Source of the DNA: an uncultured Chlorobiota bacterium
GTDB lineage: Bacteria; Bacteroidota; Bacteroidia; Bacteroidales; JAADGE01
Direction of reading: 5' to 3'
Length of the DNA stretch: 10,170 nt
NCBI GenBank assembly: GCA_947311125.1
Contig: CAMZKI010000110.1
Location: 1-10,170 of the forward strand
Shown here piece by piece: positions 1 to 6,408 of this stretch. Position 1 is the stretch's first letter; each line of letters opens with the position of its first letter. The notes under the pieces were generated by a model, which worked only from the letters and a program-made list of their open reading frames with translations, had not been told where the DNA came from and did not search any database. A program made the position numbers and the translations under genes.

Positions 1-62
1 AAATTTCTAAAATTGACAAGCTGCACATTGCTTATTTTTACAACTTTCAGTTTTCAAAATAA
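1..62 (+). CDS. Possible C-terminal tail of a convergent gene related to 47-301 (5' end outside window)
   Basis: Reading the plus strand in the frame beginning at position 3 gives ISKIDKLHIAYF, then YNFQFSK and a TAA stop at 60-62. The first 12 residues are identical, codon for codon, to the end of the minus-strand 84-residue protein, after which the two tails diverge. If the inverted repeat continues to the left, this is the end of a second copy of that gene facing it, and the two reading frames overlap by 16 bases. If the repeat stops at the window edge, this frame is only a mirror image of the real gene. No start or upstream body can be seen, so confidence is low. Confidence 0.3.
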   Translation, partial: ISKIDKLHIAYFYNFQFSK

Positions 63-93
63 GCAATGTGCAGCTTGTCAATTTTAGAAATTT
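1..93. repeat. Perfect inverted repeat, 38-bp arms, open at the window edge
   Basis: Positions 1-38 are the exact reverse complement of 56-93, separated by a 17-base spacer (39-55). The first mismatch inward is position 39 against 55. Outward there is no mismatch before the window ends, so the true arm may be longer. The right arm codes for the last residues of the minus-strand gene at 47-301. The left arm codes for the same 12 residues (ISKIDKLHIAYF) on the plus strand. It could be a tail-to-tail gene duplication, a very strong bidirectional hairpin between convergent genes, or a fold-back artefact at a contig end. The sequence here cannot separate these. Confidence 0.97.
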
Positions 94-301
94 CTTTAAA
101 AAAAGGTTTTCCGTATTTTTTTAATACGTTTTTAACCTTTAGGTTCAAAAGCTCATTTTTAGAATTGAGTATTATATAGGATAGCTTCTTGTCTGTTTTA
201 AGGTTACACATCAATTCTATAAAATCAAATCCCTCATACTTAATAAAATAAGTATAATAAAAATACTCTTTCCTTCTTTTATTAAAATATCTCTTTATCA
301 T
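47..301 (-). CDS. Small basic protein of unknown function (84 aa)
   Basis: I do not recognise this protein. It has 84 residues, begins MIKRYFNKRRKEYFYY, is rich in lysine and aromatic residues, and has no signal peptide, membrane segment or cysteine motif that I can see. The start is supported by an AAGGA placed five bases upstream, the only clear Shine-Dalgarno-like site of any gene here. The stop (TGA, 47-49) lies in the spacer of the perfect inverted repeat, so its last 13 or so codons form one arm. It is transcribed away from the secretion operon and is probably unrelated to it. The ribosome site, small size and repeat hint at an acquired or duplicated gene, but nothing proves this. Confidence 0.55.
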   Translation of the reverse strand: MIKRYFNKRRKEYFYYTYFIKYEGFDFIELMCNLKTDKKLSYIILNSKNELLNLKVKNVLKKYGKPFFKEISKIDKLHIAYFEN

Positions 302-304
302 TAA

Positions 305-311
305 GTTCCTT
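305..311 (-). promoter_or_regulatory. Shine-Dalgarno-like site of the 84-aa gene
   Basis: The minus strand reads AAGGAAC here, with the AAGGA core five bases before the ATG at 301-299. Bacteroidota genes usually lack such sites, and none of the plus-strand genes in this window has one, so it both supports this start and sets the gene apart from its neighbours. Confidence 0.5.
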
Positions 312-536
312 ATTTATTGACAATCACAAAAATGCAAAACATTTTACTTTTAAGAATAGCCTTAAACACCTAAAAGTAAATATGTAAATACAAATAGGTA
401 CAATCACCTACACCCACCTATAACAATCTATATATCAATACATTAAACTCGTTATTACGAATAAGTATTTCAACCTGTATCGAAATCACTCTTTTCATTA
501 GGTTTTTTAACTCTTAAAGCCAAGCAGCAGCAAACA

Positions 537-544
537 TATCTTTG
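537..544 (+). promoter_or_regulatory. Bacteroidota -7 promoter box for the operon
   Basis: TATCTTTG matches the Bacteroidota sigma-ABfr -7 consensus TAnnTTTG exactly and lies 48 bases before the ATG at 593. No clear -33 TTTG/TTG is seen at the usual 19-21 base spacing, so the box is well matched but the promoter is incomplete by eye. Transcription would begin near 548-552, leaving an AT-rich leader of about 40 bases without a Shine-Dalgarno. The downstream bases (TTTGTAAnAGAAA) are also shared with the promoter at 9754. Confidence 0.6.
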
Positions 545-592
545 TAAAAGAAAATTAAACCTGAAATTATTAACCTTTTAAAATATACAATC

Positions 593-1084
593 ATGAAAAA
601 GTCAGTTCTTTTAATCCTAATCGCAGCCGTATTAAGTATACCGGCAAACACATATGCATCATACGATAAATTTTTGCCTGTAAAAAAACCTGATAAGTCC
701 TTTATAGTAAGCAGCAAATCGCGCACAATAAAAATAAAAAAAGGGCAAACTTATCATATGAAAATGAAATTACGTAAAAACAGGTATTATTTCATTTCTC
801 TTAAAGGTAAACGATTTTTAGGTCCTGTCCAGTGCCGTATTATCGTTCCCTCAGAAAACAACAAAACCATTTTTGACAATGCAGCTTATGAATTTGACAA
901 AAACATCCTTTTTTATAACGAAAATGACAGAGATGTTGTAATAGAAATAAAAACTATGCCTTGTTGTTTTGAAAACGAATTATCAAAAAAAGGAAACATC
1001 AAATTAGTATTTGCAAATAAAAAACTGAAGAAAAATGAAATATTCGATATTAATAACAGCTATAATCTTTATGCTGTTAACTAA
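593..1084 (+). CDS. Small secreted basic protein, function unknown, first gene of the T9SS-type operon (163 aa)
   Basis: The protein opens with a clear signal peptide (MKKSVLLILIAAVLSI...), with likely cleavage after A22 in NTYA/SYDK, so it is exported to the periplasm or beyond. The mature part is lysine-rich. From about residue 45 to 140 it alternates hydrophobic and polar residues as in a small beta-sandwich (YYFISLKG, FLGPVQCRIIVP, DVVIEIKTMP, GNIKLVFA). It has cysteines at 81, 124 and 125. From memory this resembles small Bacteroidota proteins with a 'Y-x-I-S...LG-x-V-x-F-x-I...DN' pattern, but I cannot name a family. It has no sorting domain. Its last 16 codons overlap the signal-peptide region of the next gene by 50 bases in another frame, so the two are probably translationally coupled. 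The tail after residue 141 looks dispensable to the fold. Confidence 0.85.
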   Translation: MKKSVLLILIAAVLSIPANTYASYDKFLPVKKPDKSFIVSSKSRTIKIKKGQTYHMKMKLRKNRYYFISLKGKRFLGPVQCRIIVPSENNKTIFDNAAYEFDKNILFYNENDRDVVIEIKTMPCCFENELSKKGNIKLVFANKKLKKNEIFDINNSYNLYAVN

Positions 1085-4000
1085 ATCAAATGCACAAGTA
1101 ATTGCAAGCTTCTCGGCTGATACCACAGCCGCTTGCAATTCTGCCGTAATATATTTTACCGATAACTCAACACCCTCTTCAGGGCTGACTTATCAATGGG
1201 ATTTCGGAAACGGGAGCACATCCGTCTTAAAAAACCCGTCGGTAGCATATACAACACCGGGCAGTTACACGGTAAAGCTGATAGTATCCGACGGAACAAA
1301 CTCAGATACTGTCATAAAAGTTAATTACATCAATATATATAAAATACCTGAGGTTAGTATTGCCTTAAACGATAACAATTATTCAGGATGTGCACCGTTA
1401 AATAAACAATTTCTTGACGAAACAATTCTCGGTGACGGAAATATTACTAACTGGGAATGGGATTTTGGAGACGGAACAGTCAGCAACACTCAAAATCCTC
1501 TGCATACCTATTTATTTCAAAGTAATTATAAAGTCTCTCTTACCGTAACAGACATTAACGGTTGCAGTGATGTCGGATACCTGGATTCTCTCATATACGT
1601 TTATAAACCTTACGCCGATTTTATGGCAGATTATACTAATTCCTGTTCATCTCAGCAAGATGTCAGTTTCTATAATAATTCATACGGCGACGGAACTTTA
1701 ATTTATGAGTGGAATTTCGGAGATTTAAACACCTCAACCGAAAAAAATCCGGTTCATACATATAATTCAAACGGAAATTTTGATGTATCTCTTACCGTAA
1801 CAGACGAACACTCTTGCTCCGACACTTTAATTAAAGAAAATTATATAAACCTGTCCGGAGTTAATGCAAGCTTTACTGTTGACAAAGATACTTTATGTCC
1901 CGGAGATGAAGTAAACTTTACAAATACATCCGTAAATGCTTATTACTTATTATGGAACTTCGGGGACGGCACAACCTCCGAACAAAAAAATCCTACCCAT
2001 ATTTACTCTCAGCCGGGAACTTATACAGTTACCCTGAAAGCAACACACACAGCAGGATGTATTGACTCTGTCTCTGCTGATATATATGTAGAAAATATTA
2101 TTGCCGATTTCAGTTTATCTGACAATTATTCTTGCCAAACACCGGCTGTAGTAAATTATGAAAATCTTTCGATAAATGCAGTACAATACGAATGGCATCT
2201 CGGCAACGGTGAAATTTTATATGACGAAAACCCTGTTGCAGTATATACAAAAACAGGAGTATATAACGACACTCTTATTGCCTACAGTCCTAACGGCTGC
2301 AAAGACATAAAAATAAAAGACAGCAGCTTTGTAATTCGTGCTCCGAGGGCTTATTTTACACCTAATCAATTTTCTAACCCGTGGGGAGTTAAAGGATGTG
2401 CTCCTTTAAGTTTAAAATTTTATGAAAAATCTTTTTACAATAATGAATTTGACAGTATTACAACTTATTTTTGGGATTTCGGAGACGGAACTCAAAGCAA
2501 TGAAAAAAATCCCTCTCATATATACAACGATGTCGGAGAATATCTGGTTAAATATTATTTTATAACACAAAGAGGATGCGTTTCCTCTCCGTATTTTACC
2601 GAAGCAAAAACAGGTACAAAACAAACGGCAGATTTTTACAAAACACTCCCCGACACTATTTGTGCTTCTCAACCCGTGCAGTTTTTTAACAATTCACAAG
2701 ACACAGCTTTGGTAAATGAATGGTACTGGCGTTTCGGAGACGGAGAATATTCAATGAAAGAAAACCCTGTTCATATGTACACGGATACCGGCTATATGGA
2801 CGTAAAACTGCAAGCACATTACAACGGTTGCGGTGTTGCCGAATTAAAAGAAAATTTCATCTATGTAAAAGGACCGATATTAAACCCTGATTATAAAATA
2901 AACTGTGACCAACCTTATATTGCTGTATTTAACAGCAATGCAAAAGATGCCGATAAGCTTTTTTGGGATTTCGGAGACGGCTCTCTTATTGATTCTGTTA
3001 ATTCTAACCCCACACACTCATACCCGGATAACATAACATACACATACAATCTGTCAGCCGTAAATTACAATAACGGATGTTCATATAACACAAGTGATAT
3101 AGTTGTAATTAAAGACATAAAAGCCGATTTTTACACAGATACTGCATACGGATGCAAAAATTTAAAAGTAAAAATAAACAGTAAAAACTCCCAAGATGAA
3201 TATTATTTTAAGAACAATAATACTTATGCACTGTATCTTTGGGATTTCGGAGACAGCACAACACTTCACACAAATACTCCGGAAATTAACCACACATATA
3301 AAGACAAAGGAACATATTACATAAAATTATCAGTAAAAGATTTCAGGGGCTGCGAGGACAGTTTAGTCCGAAAAATTAAAATTTACAATCCCGAACCTGA
3401 ATTTAAAACACAAAATATTGTCGGATGTATGCCGATAAATGTTTCTTTTGAAAATCTCTCCGTAACAGATACCACTGTTGTATCTTGGCTTTGGGACTTT
3501 GGAGACAGCACATTTTCAGAATCAGAAAACCCGTCTCATATATATAATAAACACGGAATTTATGATGTAAAACTCAAAGTTACCGATACCTTAGGCTGTA
3601 CAAATGAAATATTTAAACCTAATTATATAGAAGCTACGAACCCTATTCCGGATTTCACGGCAAACGACAATACAATATGTTTCGGAGATACAATACATTT
3701 CACACCGGCAGATACAAGTAAAGTATCCTCCTACTTCTGGGATTTCGGAGACGGAAATTATTCTTCCGAGATTTTTCCGAAACACATATACGATTCCGCC
3801 GGTTATTATACAGTTTCATTGGCTTTAACCGATGACAAAGGATGTGATTCGGTAAAATATATAAATAATTACATTTATATACAAAATTATCCTGAGCCGA
3901 AATTTACGGCAACAGACTCTGTAGCCGGCTGCTACCCTTTATTTGTAAACTTTTCCGATACTACCGGCAACTCAGATATTGTTGATTGGCAATGGGACTT

Positions 4001-5372
4001 CGGAGACGGGGAAACCTCATCTCACCTGAAATTCCCCGAACACATATATACAATGCCGGGACAATACGATGTATCTTTAAAAGTAACAACCTCCAACGGG
4101 TGCACCGGAAACATTATAAAAAATCAGTATCTTACAATAAACGGACCTTATGCTGAATTTACTGTGCCTGATACTGCATGTAAAAATTCAGAGATTACTT
4201 TTATTGCCGAAAATCAAAAAGATATATTCGATATGCAATGGATTTTCGGAGACGGAGCTGCCGCAAATACTGATACTGCTGTTCATGCTTACAATAATAC
4301 AGGATATATGTACCCTGTACTGTTACTAAAAAGCGACAATCTCGGAACATGCGATATCTACCTGAAAGACTCAATTTATATTCCCGAATTAAATTCTGAT
4401 ATTAATTCTGCTGATAATCAATTTTCAGGATGTGTTCCTTTTAATTTCAGAGGATATAATAATTGTGATGATGCAGATACTTGGTTATGGAATTTCGGAG
4501 ACGGCACATACTCATCAGTATCAAATCCTGAACATATATATCAAAGTGCAGGCAGTTATAATATACAATTAATTACAAAAAATGATTTTGGTTGTACGGA
4601 TACATCAGAGGCAGAAATAGAAGTTTTTACTTTACCCGACATAGCAACCTGTAATGATACTTTAATATGCAGAGGAGATAAAATAAAACTTGAAGCAAAC
4701 GGTGCTCAAAGCTATGAATGGCTACCTAAAACATATTTAGACAATCCAAATTCAGATACTCCTTATACACAGCCCGATTCAACAATTACATATTACGTTA
4801 CCGGAACCGATATAAATTCTTGTAAAAATACATCATCCGTTTTAGTTAAAGTTCAGCAGATACCAACGGTAAACTTGCCTGATACAACCGTTGTTATAGG
4901 CGAACCTGTTATTTTAGATGCTTATTCTGAAGATATTGCTGCATACAGCTGGTTCCCGAACTATAACATCTCATGCACTGATTGCCCTACTGTAACCGTT
5001 ACTCCGTTCGAACAAACATATTATGAAGTTACGGTAACAGATACTGCAGGATGTTTTACCGTAACTTATGATGCAGACATTGATATCGTAAAAAAATATA
5101 CAGTCGATGTTCCTTCTGCATTTACCCCAAACGGAGACGGAATTAATGATATTTTATATGTCAGAGGCTGGGGCATTGAAGATTTAATCTTCTTTAGAAT
5201 ATTTAACAGATACGGAGAAATTGTTTTTGAAACAAAGGACAAAAACAAAGGATGGGACGGAAATTATAAAGGGAAACAGCAAAGCACCGAAACATACACC
5301 TATTGGGTTACCGTAAGAACTTATGACAATCAGCTTATCAGCAAAAGAGGAACCGTCAAACTATTAAAATAA
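1035..5372 (+). CDS. Giant PKD-repeat surface protein with T9SS type B sorting domain
   Basis: This 1445-residue protein has a signal peptide (MKYSILITAIIFMLLTKSNA, cleavage before Q21). About 14 PKD domains of roughly 80-90 residues follow, spanning about 22-1195 and each marked by a W-x-F-G-D/N core (usually WDFGDG) and a later H-x-Y or A-x-Y. Two more Ig-like segments, each with a glycine/aspartate-rich turn and a YYV/YYEV strand, occupy about 1197-1355. Residues 1357-1445 form a CHU_C/gliding-motility C-terminal domain: SAFTPNGDGINDILYV, RIFNRYGEIVFE, WDGNYKG, TYTYWVTVRTYD and the final KRGTVKLLK. In Flavobacterium-type systems this domain directs T9SS export and surface attachment, as in SprB-like adhesins. 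The fold therefore predicts a long surface fibre or adhesin with unknown ligand. The start at 1035 is chosen because only it includes the signal peptide, despite the 50-base overlap with the preceding gene. Confidence 0.95.
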   Translation: MKYSILITAIIFMLLTKSNAQVIASFSADTTAACNSAVIYFTDNSTPSSGLTYQWDFGNGSTSVLKNPSVAYTTPGSYTVKLIVSDGTNSDTVIKVNYINIYKIPEVSIALNDNNYSGCAPLNKQFLDETILGDGNITNWEWDFGDGTVSNTQNPLHTYLFQSNYKVSLTVTDINGCSDVGYLDSLIYVYKPYADFMADYTNSCSSQQDVSFYNNSYGDGTLIYEWNFGDLNTSTEKNPVHTYNSNGNFDVSLTVTDEHSCSDTLIKENYINLSGVNASFTVDKDTLCPGDEVNFTNTSVNAYYLLWNFGDGTTSEQKNPTHIYSQPGTYTVTLKATHTAGCIDSVSADIYVENIIADFSLSDNYSCQTPAVVNYENLSINAVQYEWHLGNGEILYDENPVAVYTKTGVYNDTLIAYSPNGCKDIKIKDSSFVIRAPRAYFTPNQFSNPWGVKGCAPLSLKFYEKSFYNNEFDSITTYFWDFGDGTQSNEKNPSHIYNDVGEYLVKYYFITQRGCVSSPYFTEAKTGTKQTADFYKTLPDTICASQPVQFFNNSQDTALVNEWYWRFGDGEYSMKENPVHMYTDTGYMDVKLQAHYNGCGVAELKENFIYVKGPILNPDYKINCDQPYIAVFNSNAKDADKLFWDFGDGSLIDSVNSNPTHSYPDNITYTYNLSAVNYNNGCSYNTSDIVVIKDIKADFYTDTAYGCKNLKVKINSKNSQDEYYFKNNNTYALYLWDFGDSTTLHTNTPEINHTYKDKGTYYIKLSVKDFRGCEDSLVRKIKIYNPEPEFKTQNIVGCMPINVSFENLSVTDTTVVSWLWDFGDSTFSESENPSHIYNKHGIYDVKLKVTDTLGCTNEIFKPNYIEATNPIPDFTANDNTICFGDTIHFTPADTSKVSSYFWDFGDGNYSSEIFPKHIYDSAGYYTVSLALTDDKGCDSVKYINNYIYIQNYPEPKFTATDSVAGCYPLFVNFSDTTGNSDIVDWQWDFGDGETSSHLKFPEHIYTMPGQYDVSLKVTTSNGCTGNIIKNQYLTINGPYAEFTVPDTACKNSEITFIAENQKDIFDMQWIFGDGAAANTDTAVHAYNNTGYMYPVLLLKSDNLGTCDIYLKDSIYIPELNSDINSADNQFSGCVPFNFRGYNNCDDADTWLWNFGDGTYSSVSNPEHIYQSAGSYNIQLITKNDFGCTDTSEAEIEVFTLPDIATCNDTLICRGDKIKLEANGAQSYEWLPKTYLDNPNSDTPYTQPDSTITYYVTGTDINSCKNTSSVLVKVQQIPTVNLPDTTVVIGEPVILDAYSEDIAAYSWFPNYNISCTDCPTVTVTPFEQTYYEVTVTDTAGCFTVTYDADIDIVKKYTVDVPSAFTPNGDGINDILYVRGWGIEDLIFFRIFNRYGEIVFETKDKNKGWDGNYKGKQQSTETYTYWVTVRTYDNQLISKRGTVKLLK
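1098..4617 (+). repeat. Array of about 14 PKD-coding repeats with conserved DNA core
   Basis: The coding sequence repeats about every 250 bases. Protein identity between units is modest, but the core is conserved at DNA level. The 17-mer TGGGATTTCGGAGACGG occurs exactly at 2472-2488, 2964-2980 and 3738-3754, and with one mismatch at 3240-3256 and 3993-4009. Each unit starts near a cysteine (for example SGCAPL, VAGCYPL) and nearly all end with a G-C or S-C/T-C after the last strand. The array could change length by recombination, although divergence outside the core suggests it is old. Confidence 0.85.
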
Positions 5373-5379
5373 TAAAGCT

Positions 5380-6396
5380 ATGAAAAAATATTTAATAATA
5401 ATCACTATTCTCAACTTATGGATATTCTCATCATTTGCATACGCTCAGGATATTCATTTCTCTAAATTTTTCTCTGCACCTTTGATACTAAACCCCGCAA
5501 ACACAACAAATTATCACGGAAATTGGAGTCTGATTTCAAATTACAGAGCTCAAGGAACAAAAACAGAATACAGTTATATAACATCAACCGTAGCTTTTGA
5601 CTTTCTTGTATATATCAATAAAGAAAGAGCCGGGCTCGGCTTTATCTGGATAAACGATAAATCTTCAGACAACAGTATGTCTGTCAATAAAATGTTCATA
5701 AGCAGCGCTTATTTTATTAAAATCTCACATAAATCATATCTGCATATGGGATTGCAGGCAGGTTACGTAAACAAAAGAATAGATTATTCAGGTATTACAT
5801 TCCCCGACCAGTTTGATATGTCAATAGGTTATTTCAACCCGGATATCTCAACCGAAGAAATTATGAAGAATGCATCATTATCATATTTAGATTTAAACTG
5901 GGGATTAATTTGGAGCTATAAAACTCCGGAATTTACTTCCGAAATAGGAATGTCAATGTTTCACTATAACAAACCGAATGAATCTTTCTCATCAATTGAT
6001 TATCAGTTAAACCCGAGATATGTTTTCCATATGTTTACGGAAAAAGCATTTCTGAATAACTATTTTATAAAGCCCAAATTAATTTACGTTAACCAAAACA
6101 AGGCATCTGAACTGTTAATAGGTTTTGACACAGGACTTCTGTTTTTCGACAGTAAAATTTCAAAAAATATATACATAGGAGCTTTTTTCAGAGGAGGTCT
6201 AAACAGAAACCCTGATGCATTTATTGTAAAAACCGGCTTTAACTATAAAAATTTTGATTTTACAATCAGTTATGATATAGAAATTCCCGGATATGAATTT
6301 TACTCATATACTAAAAATGCTTTTGAATTATCAATAAGTTATAAAAGACCGGAAACAAATATTAAAAATAAAACAATACCGTGTACTGTTTTCTAA
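5380..6396 (+). CDS. PorP/SprF family type IX secretion outer-membrane protein
   Basis: The 338-residue product has a signal peptide (MKKYLIIITILNLWIFSSFAYA, cleavage before Q23). It then shows the PorP/SprF signature near the mature N-terminus: QDIHFSKFFSAPLILNPANT followed by GNWSLISNYRAQ. Many amphipathic strands follow, as expected for an outer-membrane beta-barrel of this family (usually 300-350 residues), and it ends in a cysteine motif (IPCTVF) like the usual C-P-x-F tail. PorP belongs to the T9SS PorK/L/M/N/P group, and SprF of Flavobacterium is needed for export of the type B cargo SprB. Placed seven bases after a type B cargo gene, this copy is best read as a cargo-dedicated SprF-like paralogue rather than the core PorP, which is inference. 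It has no Shine-Dalgarno, as is normal for the phylum. Confidence 0.9.
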   Translation: MKKYLIIITILNLWIFSSFAYAQDIHFSKFFSAPLILNPANTTNYHGNWSLISNYRAQGTKTEYSYITSTVAFDFLVYINKERAGLGFIWINDKSSDNSMSVNKMFISSAYFIKISHKSYLHMGLQAGYVNKRIDYSGITFPDQFDMSIGYFNPDISTEEIMKNASLSYLDLNWGLIWSYKTPEFTSEIGMSMFHYNKPNESFSSIDYQLNPRYVFHMFTEKAFLNNYFIKPKLIYVNQNKASELLIGFDTGLLFFDSKISKNIYIGAFFRGGLNRNPDAFIVKTGFNYKNFDFTISYDIEIPGYEFYSYTKNAFELSISYKRPETNIKNKTIPCTVF

Positions 6397-6408
6397 AACC
6401 TGAAAATT

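Larger units (their letters stand above)
302..592. other. Divergent intergenic region with an AT-rich inverted repeat
   Basis: This stretch separates the leftward small gene from the rightward operon and holds no convincing ORF. A perfect 10-bp inverted repeat pairs 343-352 with 371-380. Inside it a competing 6-bp stem pairs 349-354 with 361-366. A weak 5-bp stem (395-399 with 406-410) and three scattered copies of CACCTA follow. A near -7 match for the leftward gene, with one mismatch to TAnnTTTG, reads CATTTTTG on the minus strand at 334-327. The hairpins are weak and AT-rich. They could be operator sites or nothing. The only strong signal is the -7 box at 537-544. Confidence 0.5.

Noticed and set aside
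1..93. Terminal inverted repeat of an insertion sequence
   Set aside because: The arms are only 17 bases apart, enclose no transposase, and are coding; no target duplication is visible.
514..726. Minus-strand frame across the operon promoter and first gene start
   Set aside because: It overlaps the -7 box and signal peptide of a better supported gene and shows no start signal or known motif.
1035..1084. Frameshift joining the first two genes into one protein
   Set aside because: The second frame begins with a complete signal peptide of its own, so two separate exported proteins are more likely than one broken gene.
2412..2672. Minus-strand frames inside the PKD gene (also 3591-3785 and 5066-5248)
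   Set aside because: They lie wholly within a well-supported coding sequence, have no recognisable domains, and echo the repeated PKD codons on the wrong strand.
2472..3754. Regularly spaced identical 17-mers as a possible CRISPR array
   Set aside because: The copies are hundreds of bases apart, in frame, and encode the WDFGDG core of PKD domains.
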